Part shown: positions 17,142-25,309 of the stretch, one piece after another
Layout of the letters: each line of letters opens with the position of its first letter
How positions within the stretch are numbered: the first letter of the stretch is position 1
Assembly (NCBI GenBank): GCA_003135135.1
Contig: PLDK01000025.1
Span: forward strand, 170,376 to 213,683
Direction: 5' to 3'
Length of the DNA stretch: 43,308 bases
Source: Deltaproteobacteria bacterium
Lineage (GTDB): Bacteria; Desulfobacterota; Binatia; Binatales; Binataceae
Position numbers and translations under genes: made by a program
The notes under the pieces: model-generated
The model's input: only the letters and a program-made list of their open reading frames with translations
Databases searched by the model: none
What the model was told of the DNA's origin: nothing

Positions 17142-17453
17142 ATGGCACGACAAAAGAGAGAAATTCCGCCCGTTCATCCCGGCGAGATCCTGAGCGAGGA
17201 GTTCCTGAAGCCGCTCGGTCTCAGCATGAATCAGCTTGCGTTGGCGCTGCGTGTGCCCGGCAATCGGATCAACGCGATCGTCGCGGGCCAGCGCGCAATC
17301 ACCGCCGACACCGCGCTCAGGCTTGGCCGATACTTCGGAACTTCGCCGCAGTTCTGGATCAATCTGCAGGCGCGTTACGATTTGGAGAGCACTAAGGACA
17401 AGCTGGCGGAGCGCATCGATCGCGAGGTCCGCCCGCGCGAGCGAGCAGCCTGA
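17142..17453 (+). CDS. higA: HigA-type antitoxin (XRE-family HTH)
   Basis: 103 residues. It begins with the HigA signature P-P-V-H-P-G-E-I-L-x-E-E-F-L, then an HTH (LSMNQLALALRVPGNRINAIVAGQR, about 27-51) and the FGTSPQFWINLQARYDL segment. It binds and neutralises HigB and represses the pair. It lies directly downstream of the toxin gene; the tandem repeats at 16814-16855 are its likely operator. Confidence 0.95.
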   Translation: MARQKREIPPVHPGEILSEEFLKPLGLSMNQLALALRVPGNRINAIVAGQRAITADTALRLGRYFGTSPQFWINLQARYDLESTKDKLAERIDREVRPRERAA

Positions 17454-17477
17454 AAGAAGCGCCACCTCAGCGCGAGA

Positions 17478-17762
17478 TCAGAGATTTATCTGCTGGTTTT
17501 TGTGCCGCTTGACGTACCAGCACGGGTTGTAACCCAGGTGCGGGAATATCGAGTTAACGCAGGTCTGAGTCTCAGGCTCGCCCGGTTCGAACTCGGTCTT
17601 GCCGCTTTTCTGGGGTACCGCGTAATACTTATTGATCTGCACGGTTCCGAAAGGCTCGCGGCTCGCGGGAATCCTATACTTAACCGAGATAAATTCGCCG
17701 AAGTATAGGACACATACTAACACGACGACGACTGTAACTATTCGTTTGAGTAATAGTTCCAC
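17478..17762 (-). CDS. Small membrane-anchored protein of unknown function
   Basis: 94 residues with one N-terminal helix (about 5-25) and a short exported domain. That domain contains EPFGTVQINKYYAVPQKSG, a Glu/Pro stretch and two cysteines in QTCVNSIFPHLGYNPCWYV, ending in a basic tail (KRHKNQQ). From memory, similar PFG...YYAVPQK...TC..S.FPH.GY.PCWYL proteins occur in soil bacteria, mainly Acidobacteriota, so this looks like a conserved hypothetical family. The two Cys could form a disulfide. No function is known to me. It is convergent with higA, with 24 bases between their stops. Confidence 0.75.
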   Translation of the reverse strand: MELLLKRIVTVVVVLVCVLYFGEFISVKYRIPASREPFGTVQINKYYAVPQKSGKTEFEPGEPETQTCVNSIFPHLGYNPCWYVKRHKNQQINL

Positions 17763-17768
17763 AAAGGC

Positions 17769-17838
17769 CCGGGATTCTTCGCTCTGCTCAGAATGACAAA
17801 GTGAGATCCGGGATTCTTCGCTTCGCTCAGTATGACAA
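17769..17838. repeat. Two copies of a ~31-bp dispersed-type repeat
   Basis: Copy 1 (17769-17799) and copy 2 (17808-17838) share CCGGGATTCTTCGCT and CTCAG-ATGACAA and differ at only a few positions. In copy 1, ATTCT and AGAAT can pair around an 11-base loop. Sequences of this GATTCTTCGC...CTCAGAATGACA type are, from general experience, frequent intergenic repeats in environmental bacterial genomes. They lie between the thiolase 3' end and the start of the small membrane protein gene. Confidence 0.7.
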
Positions 17839-17843
17839 CGCGG

Positions 17844-19028
17844 CTAGCCGATCTGGCTGCCGACCACCGACACAAAGCTGACGCATCGGCCCGGCGCGCC
17901 GCCTAAATTGTGCGTCAGTCCGACTTTCGGATTCTTGATCTGACGCGGTCCAGCCTCACCGCGCATCTGCAGCCACATCTCGTACATCATGCGCAGGCCC
18001 GACGCGCCGATCGGATGGCCGAACGACTTGAGACCGCCGTCCGGATTGACCGGCAGCTTGCCTTCGAGATCGAAAAACCCGTCCATCACGTCCTGCCATG
18101 CGGTACCGCGCGGGCTGAAGCCGAGATCCTCATAGAGCACGAGTTCGGTGGGCGTGAAGCAGTCGTGGACCTCGGCCATGCTGATTTGTTCGCGAGGATT
18201 GGTGATGCCCGCCTGCGCGTATGCGTCTTTGGCGGTGGCGACGACTTCGCGGAACGTAGTGAAATCGTAGTCCTGCGACAGCGGTCCTTCCGCCGGCCCC
18301 GCGATGAGCGAGAGCGCCTTTATGTAGATGGGATTCTTGCAGTACTTGTGCGCGTCTTCGGCGCGGACGACGATCGCTGCCGCGGAGCCGTCGGACACGC
18401 CCGAGCAATCCATGATTCCGAGCGGGTCGGCAATCTTGGGCGAGTTCTTGATTGCCTCGAGCGACACTTCCTTCTGGAACTGCGCCTTGGGATTTTTCGC
18501 GCCGTTCTTGTGATTCTTCCACGCGATGCGCGTCAGCACGTCCTTGCCCTTGTCGGGGTCGAGTCCGTACTTCTTGAAATAGGCAGGCGCCAGCAGCGAG
18601 AACGACGCGGGCGCTGTCATGCTGCCGTGGGTGCCGTCGTTGGGCGGATTGTTGATCACCAATCCCGAGTAGCCCGAGTCCTTGAGCTTCTCGACGCCGA
18701 TCGCCATCGCAATGTCGAACGCGCCCGACGCAACCGCGTAGCACGCCTGCCGCAGCGCCTCCGATCCCGTCGCGCACATGTTCTCAACGCGAGTGACCGG
18801 CTTGTACTGAATCTTGAGCGGCTCGGAGAGCGTCAGACCCGAGATTCCGGACGCCATGGTGCCAAGCCAGTACGCGTCGATGTCGTTGGGCTCGACGCCC
18901 GCCGATTCATAGGCCTGGTACGCGGCATCCACCAGCAGGTCTTCGGTCCCCTTGTCCCAATGCTCGCCGAACTTGGTGCATCCCATCCCGACGATCGCGA
19001 CGCGGTCCTTGATTCCCTTGCTTGCCAT
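17844..19028 (-). CDS. Thiolase family protein (acetyl-CoA acetyltransferase / SCPx-like)
   Basis: 394 residues with a full thiolase fold. The nucleophilic Cys is about C85 in ENMCATGSEAL. His in AEVHDCFTPTE and the GHPIGASG motif near the C-terminus complete the active site. It resembles the lipid-transfer-type (SCPx/SCP2) thiolases that condense or cleave acyl-CoA in fatty-acid, steroid or isoprenoid metabolism. It is 18 bases downstream of the HMGCS-like/DUF35 gene on the same strand. SCPx-type thiolases commonly require a DUF35 (OB-fold/zinc ribbon) partner, and here the DUF35 is fused to the neighbouring protein. Substrate unknown. Confidence 0.92.
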   Translation of the reverse strand: MASKGIKDRVAIVGMGCTKFGEHWDKGTEDLLVDAAYQAYESAGVEPNDIDAYWLGTMASGISGLTLSEPLKIQYKPVTRVENMCATGSEALRQACYAVASGAFDIAMAIGVEKLKDSGYSGLVINNPPNDGTHGSMTAPASFSLLAPAYFKKYGLDPDKGKDVLTRIAWKNHKNGAKNPKAQFQKEVSLEAIKNSPKIADPLGIMDCSGVSDGSAAAIVVRAEDAHKYCKNPIYIKALSLIAGPAEGPLSQDYDFTTFREVVATAKDAYAQAGITNPREQISMAEVHDCFTPTELVLYEDLGFSPRGTAWQDVMDGFFDLEGKLPVNPDGGLKSFGHPIGASGLRMMYEMWLQMRGEAGPRQIKNPKVGLTHNLGGAPGRCVSFVSVVGSQIG

Positions 19029-19046
19029 TGATGGTTCTCCTCGGCG

Positions 19047-20465
19047 TTAACGCCTGGGGCGCGCTTTCCAGAAATAGTTGTTGACGCCATCGGCGGTAAA
19101 GAGCCGGCGAAACGTCATTTCGACTTCGTCGCCGATCGCGACCTTGTCGGGTTCGCAGTCGGTCATCTCGCACAGGAAGCGGCCGCCGCCGGCGAAGTCA
19201 ATCACGACGTTAACAGTCGGCGGATTCAGAGAATAGGCGAGGCGATCGATGGCGTAGGTGGCGATTTTCGCGGTGCGGTCGGCGAATCCATAGGGTTCCA
19301 TCTTGCCGCGCTGATGGCATTTCACGCAGACCAGCTGCGGCGGAAGCTGCGGGGTCCCGCAGTTGGTGCATCGCGAACCGATAAAACCGAACTTCCACTT
19401 CTCCGAGCGCATCATCGGTGGTCCTGCCGGCCGGTCGGGATCCGGGCGCCGCGGCGGCTCGGTGGGCAGAATCTCACGCCACTTGAGATAGTTGGCGTAA
19501 GACACGTCGCCCTTGGACTCGATCATGCGGCCGACAGAATGCACCGGCTTGAAACCGGCGTTGGCCGGCGTGACGCGCAGCAAAATCGCATCGGCGCCGT
19601 CGGCCACCGTCGCGACGAGTATCCTGTCGCCCGGCTTTGCCGATGGCAGCGCGGCCGCGAGCATCAGGCCCGCGTGCGCGGCGCCGGTTTGCCCCACGGT
19701 TAAAGCAAATGAATCTGAGAATTTGGCGGGATCGATTTTGAGCGCTCGCGCGATTTCCTCGGCCGCGCGGGCGTTGGGCGCGTCGAGGATTACCTTCGAC
19801 AGATCGCCCGGCGCGACTTTCGCCTTCTCCAGCACGTTCTTGATCACCGTACCGAGCAGCGGAGAATGCGCCTGCGTCAGCGTGAAGCGCTCTTCCCACG
19901 AATGCGAAAAACGCTCGCCCTGCGCGCGCCAACTGTCCAAGAACTCGCGCGTCAGCGAGGCGCTGGCCTCGATTTCGGCGATCACGCGCTGCGCACCGAG
20001 CACAAAAGCGACCGCACCGTCGCCGGTCGTCTGCTCGGCCTTGCCCTCGGGCGCTGCCAGCCGGCAATCACCGATGGCGACGAGCGCGCGCAAGGCGCCG
20101 CCGCCGATCGCATCGGCGCCTTGCAGCAACGCAGACAATCCGGCGCGGACCGAGCCGGTCATATCCGATGCGCGAATTTCCGCCGGCAGCATCGCGGCTG
20201 CGCCGATCACCGCGGCGCTGAGTTTTTCCGCGTAGGGCGGCGTCGTGGTTGCAAAGATGAGCGCCTGCACGTCTTCGGGCGGCGCGGCTTTCAGCGCATC
20301 GCGAGCCGCCTCGACCGCCATCGATACGCTGTCTTCGTCGAAGCTCGCGATTGCGCGCTCGCCCTTGCCGGCGGGCGTGCCCAGGACGGCAGCGATCGCG
20401 GAGCGCTTGAGGCGTCGGTACGGAACGTATGAACCGTAAGAAACAATTCCAGTCATGACGGGCAT
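19047..20465 (-). CDS. HMG-CoA-synthase-like domain fused to DUF35 zinc-ribbon/OB-fold
   Basis: 472 residues (start may be ATG 20456, MTGIVSYGSY). Residues 1-330 are a thiolase-fold 3-hydroxy-3-methylglutaryl-CoA-synthase-like domain (GIVSYGSYVPYRR, FDEDSVSMAVEAAR). The position usually holding the nucleophilic Cys of HMGCS is not obvious: SDMTGSVRAGLSALLQG has Ser-Val where Cys is expected. The C-terminal 120 residues are DUF35: a zinc ribbon CTNC-x(n)-CVKC followed by the acyl-CoA-associated OB-fold. In archaeal mevalonate synthesis a DUF35 protein bridges thiolase and HMGCS to channel acetoacetyl-CoA. The fusion plus adjacent thiolase suggests a similar channelling complex. Confidence 0.88.
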   Translation of the reverse strand: MPVMTGIVSYGSYVPYRRLKRSAIAAVLGTPAGKGERAIASFDEDSVSMAVEAARDALKAAPPEDVQALIFATTTPPYAEKLSAAVIGAAAMLPAEIRASDMTGSVRAGLSALLQGADAIGGGALRALVAIGDCRLAAPEGKAEQTTGDGAVAFVLGAQRVIAEIEASASLTREFLDSWRAQGERFSHSWEERFTLTQAHSPLLGTVIKNVLEKAKVAPGDLSKVILDAPNARAAEEIARALKIDPAKFSDSFALTVGQTGAAHAGLMLAAALPSAKPGDRILVATVADGADAILLRVTPANAGFKPVHSVGRMIESKGDVSYANYLKWREILPTEPPRRPDPDRPAGPPMMRSEKWKFGFIGSRCTNCGTPQLPPQLVCVKCHQRGKMEPYGFADRTAKIATYAIDRLAYSLNPPTVNVVIDFAGGGRFLCEMTDCEPDKVAIGDEVEMTFRRLFTADGVNNYFWKARPRR

Positions 20466-20739
20466 TAAAGGCCGAGTCGGGCCACGCCGTCAACTCAAGC
20501 CGGCGCTTCGGCGTCGGGCGGCTATGAGCTGCACTTGCGCATTGCTCGACTTGAACCGGCACGTACGCCGTGGGAGCCATCGCGAGGCCACTGCGTCCGT
20601 AACGCGTTGGTAACAATAGCTGCAGTTTTAACGACGTGATCGCGCTGCATGCAGACGCTCGGCCGCTTCTCATCGATGAGCCGGCTTGAGCGACGGTCTC
20701 TATGCAAATGGCCGAGGTTTCGCGACTCGCTGCTAACTT

Positions 20740-20754
20740 TTTGCGAATCGCAAA
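20740..20754. promoter_or_regulatory. Inverted repeat TTTGCG-AAT-CGCAAA (candidate UAS)
   Basis: A perfect 6-bp inverted repeat with a 3-base spacer. It lies 81-95 bases upstream of the predicted sigma-54 start at about 20835, a usual distance for an enhancer-binding-protein site. The rest of 20466-20800 shows no gene. Confidence 0.4.
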
Positions 20755-20808
20755 TGATAAAGACTCTGTCTGTCGAAAATAATCCAATGAAATGAACGCT
20801 TGGGTCTT

Positions 20809-20824
20809 TGGCATCAGCCTTGCT
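20809..20824 (+). promoter_or_regulatory. Sigma-54 (-24/-12) promoter of the 57-residue membrane protein
   Basis: TGGCATCAGCCTTGCT: perfect TGGCA and TTGCT with the GG and GC dinucleotides 12 bases apart. The start would be near 20835, 30 bases before an ATG with a strong ribosome-binding site, an ideal short leader. Confidence 0.75.
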
Positions 20825-20864
20825 CTACCCCTGCTGACAGCGAATTTTACGGGAGGTGAGGAAA

Positions 20865-21038
20865 ATGGCTGCTACCACGGTTAATCAGAGATTCGCAGGC
20901 TTTCAGCAGATAAGGGAGCAGACCGAGACTGTCGCTGCCGATCGTATTGCGCAAAACAGTCTGCTCAGCGAATTGCCCGGTGCGGCGTTCGCATTCCTGA
21001 CGCTGGCGTACATCGTTCTCTCGTTTGTGGGCCTCTAA
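20865..21038 (+). CDS. 57-residue single-span membrane protein, sigma-54-controlled
   Basis: The ATG at 20865 is preceded by GGGAGGTGAGG, a near-perfect Shine-Dalgarno; an in-frame GTG nine bases earlier is less likely. The N-terminal 37 residues are soluble and helical (MAATTVNQRF, then a Gln/Glu-rich stretch). A C-terminal membrane helix (about 38-57, PGAAFAFLTLAYIVLSFVGL) ends the protein with no tail, suggesting a tail-anchored topology. I recognise no family. The sigma-54 promoter and strong translation signal imply regulated, high expression. It stands alone. Confidence 0.75.
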   Translation: MAATTVNQRFAGFQQIREQTETVAADRIAQNSLLSELPGAAFAFLTLAYIVLSFVGL

Positions 21039-21264
21039 ATCGACGCATCGCATACCACGCACGGGAGGGATTCGGTCGAGCGAATCGCCTTCGATCGGCT
21101 TCCCGAAGCGTTCTTGAGTTACGTCCTCGACAGATGCACGCGTTGCGGCACGAACGCATGAGCGATTCGCACGTGCGGCTCGGCAAGGCGAAGGACAATC
21201 GACCTGAAATCGCGCGCTGTCGGATCGATCGCGAGATCCGCGCGCGCGAAAGCGAGTTCAGAAC

Positions 21265-21375
21265 ATGGTCATGATGATGGAAGCAGTATCTTTGCTGGCG
21301 GGAGTGGTAGTTGCGATTGTGATAATGGCAGGCCCCGCCAAGCCCTTATACAAGAGACCAAAGGCCGAGCGGTAA
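21265..21375 (+). CDS. Possible 36-residue membrane peptide
   Basis: The frame MVMMMEAVSLLAGVVVAIVI continues MAGPAKPLYKRPKAER: one hydrophobic helix followed by a basic tail. No strong ribosome-binding site precedes it (weak GAG only), so support is composition and helix/charge pattern. It lies 226 bases after the 57-residue protein gene; the gap shows no other feature. It may be a real small protein or chance. Confidence 0.4.
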   Translation: MVMMMEAVSLLAGVVVAIVIMAGPAKPLYKRPKAER

Positions 21376-21526
21376 CTCCGGTCGGCCACACCTGCATCCG
21401 GCGCTGACGCCGCAAGCGACTTTCCCCATCTGCGGGGCGGAGTGCGAATTGTTTTCGTGGGTCCGCCCCGCTCTCGTTTTTTTTCGCGCCGCAATCTAAA
21501 CTCGCGCCTGCCCGGGGAGGTACGAG

Positions 21527-21961
21527 ATGAAGCGAATTACGCTCAACCTGATTGCTTTCGCGTGCGCGATTGCGGCGCCGCATCTCGCCTGCGCGCAGGT
21601 GACTTGTCCTCCCACCCTCGCCGTCGAACAGAAAACGTCGGCGCCGGCTCCGAACTGGACCGTTACTTTCTCCGGCTACAATACCGCGATTGCGGGCGTT
21701 ACTATCTTCGAGGGTCCACCCGCCGAGCAGGCATCGCTCATGCCCGACAGCGAGCAAACCACCGATGCCATGGTCTTCCAAACCTGGAAATTGGCGAAAA
21801 GTGACCGCGGTTACTGGCTGCAGTGCGAGTATGCGAACACCACGGCACAGATCTACCAGCGCTTGCCGGTGAATGTCTCGCGATGCGATGTAGCCTACGA
21901 GCGCAACATTCGCTTCGGCGGCGAGGGCCGCCGTGTAGTCAAGAGCGTCGGCTGCGAATAG
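21527..21961 (+). CDS. STY0301-family secreted protein
   Basis: 144 residues with a signal peptide (MKRITLNLIAFACAIAAPHL, cleavage after ACA). The mature domain has the pattern of the STY0301 family: a CPPTL start after cleavage, a GVTIFEGPP..E.ASL.P segment, and W..C.Y.NT...IYQRLP....RC..AY with conserved Cys pairs. GGGGAGG lies 6-12 bases before the ATG. Family function is unknown; it is a small periplasmic domain. Monocistronic. Confidence 0.8.
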   Translation: MKRITLNLIAFACAIAAPHLACAQVTCPPTLAVEQKTSAPAPNWTVTFSGYNTAIAGVTIFEGPPAEQASLMPDSEQTTDAMVFQTWKLAKSDRGYWLQCEYANTTAQIYQRLPVNVSRCDVAYERNIRFGGEGRRVVKSVGCE

Positions 21962-21987
21962 CCAATCACCAATTGACTGACAATCTT

Positions 21988-22050
21988 ATTACTCTCTCAA
22001 TAGTATATCGTGATACATGCGCTAATGACGCGCATGCTCCATTGAGTAAT
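21988..22050. terminator. Nested hairpin between convergent genes
   Basis: ATTACTC-tct-CAAT (21988-22001) can pair with ATTGAGTAAT (22041-22050). Inside it CATGCGC (22016-22022) pairs with GCGCATG (22030-22036). It lies between the STY0301 gene and the convergent thioesterase gene, so it is a plausible bidirectional terminator. Confidence 0.45.
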
Positions 22051-22086
22051 CCTTTCTATAGTTTCCGTCCGGCTACTGCCTAATCT

Positions 22087-22818
22087 TTACTTCTCGAACG
22101 CGGTCTTTTCCGCGGATTTTTTTTCATCCGCCGAATTTGCGCGCGCGGTGACCAGCGCCGCCATCGCGGCGAAGCGCTCCTGCCCGACTGCGATGAACAG
22201 TCCCTCGGCTTCTGCCGTCAGCAGACCGTTCGCTGACAACGTTCCGTGGGTGAATATCTTGCGCCCCTCGACGCGATCGACGAACGCCTCGAAGGTAAGC
22301 TCGGTCAGCAACGGCGTCGGCCGCCGGTAACGAATCGTAAGCGTCCCCGTCATGCCGGGATTGCCCGTCAGCGACTGCGCCATTCCCAGCACTTCGTCAA
22401 ACGCGGCGGCCAGAAATCCTCCGTGCACGTGTCCCGGCGGACCTTCATATGCAACGCCGAACGTCCCGCGCCCCTCGACCTTGTCGCCGAGCACGGCCAG
22501 CCGAATCGGCGGCGCGAGCGGATTTGCGATTCCAATCAGCGGGCTGTGATCGAAGAACGCACGCGGGTCGCCGGCGTTGGCGCTCTCGGCAAACCCCTCG
22601 TAACTGCGCGAGATCGGATATTTCGACAACCGCCGGGCGTAGCGCTCCAACGCGTCGGCGGCGGCTGACAAGTCTTCCTCAGGTGCGGCGACTTGCACCA
22701 GATGGTCGATCACCCGCCGCATCGCGTCGGCCAATCGATGTGCCTGGGCGCGGCGTCCGGTCGCGGGCGCCTGGCTGATCGCCCACGCTGCTTCGAAATT
22801 CGAATTTTGATCGCTCAT
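22087..22818 (-). CDS. Hot-dog-fold thioesterase (PaaI-like)
   Basis: 243 residues. The C-terminal half is a PaaI-type acyl-CoA thioesterase domain with HVHGGFLAAAFDEVLG (the HGG and following Asp/Glu are the usual catalytic region) and TLTIRYRRPTPLLTELTFEA. The N-terminal 90 residues are helical and unassigned, longer than the single-domain family norm of about 140. It likely hydrolyses acyl-CoA in the cytosol. It diverges from the 22951 gene; 132 bases lie between them. Context (thiolase, dehydrogenase and hydratase nearby) fits acyl-CoA turnover. Confidence 0.85.
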   Translation of the reverse strand: MSDQNSNFEAAWAISQAPATGRRAQAHRLADAMRRVIDHLVQVAAPEEDLSAAADALERYARRLSKYPISRSYEGFAESANAGDPRAFFDHSPLIGIANPLAPPIRLAVLGDKVEGRGTFGVAYEGPPGHVHGGFLAAAFDEVLGMAQSLTGNPGMTGTLTIRYRRPTPLLTELTFEAFVDRVEGRKIFTHGTLSANGLLTAEAEGLFIAVGQERFAAMAALVTARANSADEKKSAEKTAFEK

Positions 22819-22950
22819 CTTCCTCGGCCCGCATTGATCGGAAACTGCTGCGAACTTTTCCCGATGGTAGCTGTCGCCTCGCGGTCAATCTACGGCGCAA
22901 TCGCCGAAACGCGACAGCACGACTTCGAGTACAATATATGGGAACGATCG

Positions 22951-23712
22951 ATGCGGACCCGTACTTTTATATTATGCGCGCTCGCCTGCGGACTGGCTTG
23001 CGTTGGGATTCGATCCTCTCGCGCGCAAACAACCCTCGAGGTCCCCGGACCCGCGCAGCAGACTCAGCCGTATACTCCACCGCGTCCGGCGCCGCCGTCG
23101 ACCACGTGGGCACCTTCCGGCGCTGATAACGGTGACACGATTCAACTGCTGCCGCAGGAATTGTGGAGGCCTGCGCCCGCGCCGCTCCAACCCGCCCCAT
23201 CTCCGTCGCCTGCTGCGGTGAACGTTGCGCCGATGACGGCGCAAGCGCTTCCTGCTCTGCCGGCCGTGTTCCGCGGATGTTGGGATGGACGGGTGAATCA
23301 ACTCGATTGGATCAGGCGCGAACCGGGCGCGCACAAAATCGGTTTCTGGACTCCGAAGACCTACCGGTTGTGCTACAAACGCGTCGGCGATCAGCCGTTC
23401 ACGCTCACGTTCACCGAAACCGGCGTCGCGCCAAGCGAGAAGATCGTCAATCCGCATGGCAACGTGGCGCCGATCACGACCGACGGCCGCGCTTACGCCG
23501 TGATGCGTTCGCGCTTGTATTTCGACGAATACAAAACTCGCGCCGACGGCTGGTCACCGTCACCGACGTTCGCGGTTGACGAAACCACCAACCTCGACTG
23601 TCGCATCGCCGGCGACGACATGATGGTCAACGCCGACGTGTACGGCACGCGCGACGGCGAGCCATGGTTCCGAGCGCATTGGCGCGCGGACTTTCACCGT
23701 TTCGAGAATTAG
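22951..23712 (+). CDS. Secreted protein with Pro-rich linker, unknown function
   Basis: Start ATG 22951 (preceded by GGAACG) gives a signal peptide, MRTRTFILCALACGLACVGI ending SSRAQ. The long in-frame extension back to 22693 only shadows the thioesterase gene. Residues 25-100 are Pro/Ala-rich and low complexity. Residues 105-253 form a globular domain starting FRGCWDG and containing LDWIRREPGAHKIGFWTPKTYRLCYKR split over several strands, with four Cys in all (CWDG, LCYK, LDC). No family recognised. Periplasmic or surface, 253 residues. Confidence 0.75.
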   Translation: MRTRTFILCALACGLACVGIRSSRAQTTLEVPGPAQQTQPYTPPRPAPPSTTWAPSGADNGDTIQLLPQELWRPAPAPLQPAPSPSPAAVNVAPMTAQALPALPAVFRGCWDGRVNQLDWIRREPGAHKIGFWTPKTYRLCYKRVGDQPFTLTFTETGVAPSEKIVNPHGNVAPITTDGRAYAVMRSRLYFDEYKTRADGWSPSPTFAVDETTNLDCRIAGDDMMVNADVYGTRDGEPWFRAHWRADFHRFEN

Positions 23713-23822
23713 CCCCGCGCGCATTGGCGCTTGCCTATCCGCCCCGCGTACCTTAAGTATCTCGCTGAACTCTGGATCGTCGCGGGTCACTGTCGATCAC
23801 GCGCGGCCCGAGGAGATTTTGC

Positions 23823-24767
23823 ATGGCAAGCAACCTCGATCCCCAGATGAAAACCATACTCGACGCGTTCAACGCGGCCGGCCCGATGTTCCTGCGCGCG
23901 GAAACTGCCGAGCAGGCGCGGGCCAAGCTGCGCGCACTGGTCGAGGCGAATCTGGTCCCGCCGCCTGCCATCTATCGCGTCGAGGATCGCCACATTCCAA
24001 GCGCCGACGGTGAAATCGCGGCGCGCGTTTACACCCCCGAGGGCAGTCCGCCGATGGGCGTGCTGATCTATTTCCATGGCGGCGGATGGGTGCTCGGAGA
24101 TTTGGAGAGTCACGACCACGTCTGCCGCGCGCTGGCCAACGGTGCGGGATGCGTGGTGGTGTCGGTCGATTACCGGCTCGCGCCCGAGCACGCTTTTCCG
24201 GCCGGCGCCGAGGATTGCTACGCGGCCACGAAGTGGGTAGCCGAAAACGCGGCCGCGCTTGGCGCGGACGCGTCGCGCCTCGCGGTCGGCGGCGACAGCG
24301 CGGGTGGAAATCTGGCCGCGGTGGTCTCGATGATGGCGCGCGATCGCGGCGGTCCCGCGATCAACTTCCAGTTGCTCCTTTATCCGGCCACCGATTGCGC
24401 GCTCGACACGCCGTCGCAGAAGGAATTCGCCGCCGACGGCTACGCGCTGTCGCGCGCCGACATGGAATGGTTCTGGAAAAATTACCTCGACCCCAGCGTC
24501 GAAAAAAACAATCCCTACGCCTGCCCGCTGCGTGCGAAAAACTTGAAGGGTCTGCCGCCCGCGCTCGTCCTCACTGCCAGCCACGATCCATTGCGCGACG
24601 AAGGCGAGCGATTCGCCGAGCGCCTCATCGCCGCCGGCGTCAAAGTCACTTGTACGCGCTACGAAGGCGTGACCCACGCCTTCATCAGCTTCGCCGACGC
24701 GCTCGACAAAGGCAAAGAGGGCCTGCGGCAAGCCGCCGACGCCTTGAGGGCGGCCTTCGCGCGCTAG
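23823..24767 (+). CDS. Alpha/beta hydrolase, hormone-sensitive-lipase family esterase
   Basis: 314 residues. The oxyanion-hole motif HGGGW (about 90) and nucleophile GDSAGGN (about 160) are seen. Catalytic Asp in ASHDPLRDEG and His in GVTHAF complete the triad of the bacterial HSL (family IV) esterases. No signal peptide, so cytosolic. It hydrolyses short-to-medium acyl esters; the natural substrate is unknown. Initiates at ATG 23823 after GAGGAG. No operon partner is evident, but it stands among acyl-CoA genes. Confidence 0.93.
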   Translation: MASNLDPQMKTILDAFNAAGPMFLRAETAEQARAKLRALVEANLVPPPAIYRVEDRHIPSADGEIAARVYTPEGSPPMGVLIYFHGGGWVLGDLESHDHVCRALANGAGCVVVSVDYRLAPEHAFPAGAEDCYAATKWVAENAAALGADASRLAVGGDSAGGNLAAVVSMMARDRGGPAINFQLLLYPATDCALDTPSQKEFAADGYALSRADMEWFWKNYLDPSVEKNNPYACPLRAKNLKGLPPALVLTASHDPLRDEGERFAERLIAAGVKVTCTRYEGVTHAFISFADALDKGKEGLRQAADALRAAFAR

Positions 24768-24958
24768 CCACCGCGCCCGCTCATCTCGCCCCTTGCTGTC
24801 CTGATACCCCCGCCTTTTGCAAGGTGTTCGTGCGCGGGACATGGAGCGCGCTCGACTTTTACGACATGTCGGAGTAGGCACAGGCCAGGTCGCCGAAGAT
24901 CGGTACGATTAACGCGTAGATGATCTCGGCCCGCTCGCATCGACAGGAGGTATGACCT

Positions 24959-25228
24959 ATGGACACCTTGGTCACACTCGGCGCTATCGCTGCAATCGGC
25001 ATCAGCTACGTCCTTTTACCCGTCGGGCTGAGCGTCTTCGCGGACTTCAAAAAGCCCAAGGAGGTAACCTGCCCTGACAATGGCGAGCCCGCTCGGGTCA
25101 CGGTGGATGCCACTTACGCTGCGATGACGTCGGCGGTTGGGATGAACCGACTCCGCGTGGACGGATGCTCCCGGTGGCCTGAACGCGGCGCCTGTAACCG
25201 AAGCTGCCTGAGCCAATTGGCGCACTAG
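24959..25228 (+). CDS. Small Cys-rich membrane-anchored protein
   Basis: 89 residues; the ATG at 24959 has AGGAGG 8 bases upstream. One N-terminal membrane helix (about 5-27) precedes a domain with four cysteines: VTCPDNGEPARVTVD, RVDGCSRWPERGACNRSC. Similar CP..G.PA.V.VD......GCSRWPER..C...CL proteins occur, from memory, next to respiratory and metal-handling genes in several phyla. The C-x(n)-C-x(7)-C-x(3)-C arrangement suggests a metal site or disulfides. Function unknown. Start and reality are well supported. Confidence 0.75.
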   Translation: MDTLVTLGAIAAIGISYVLLPVGLSVFADFKKPKEVTCPDNGEPARVTVDATYAAMTSAVGMNRLRVDGCSRWPERGACNRSCLSQLAH

Positions 25229-25309
25229 CGTCTGCCGCCCCGGCTTGGGCGATCCGATTGACCAGGCTGTCGGTCGCGGTCGCATGCGCCACAGCCGAAG
25301 GAGACGCAG

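Noticed and set aside
20522-20707. Short frames in the gap before the 57-residue protein
   Set aside because: No start context or conserved features; the region fits better as regulatory DNA.
23787-24881. 364-codon minus-strand open frame
   Set aside because: Antisense to the HSL-type esterase, which has a complete catalytic triad.
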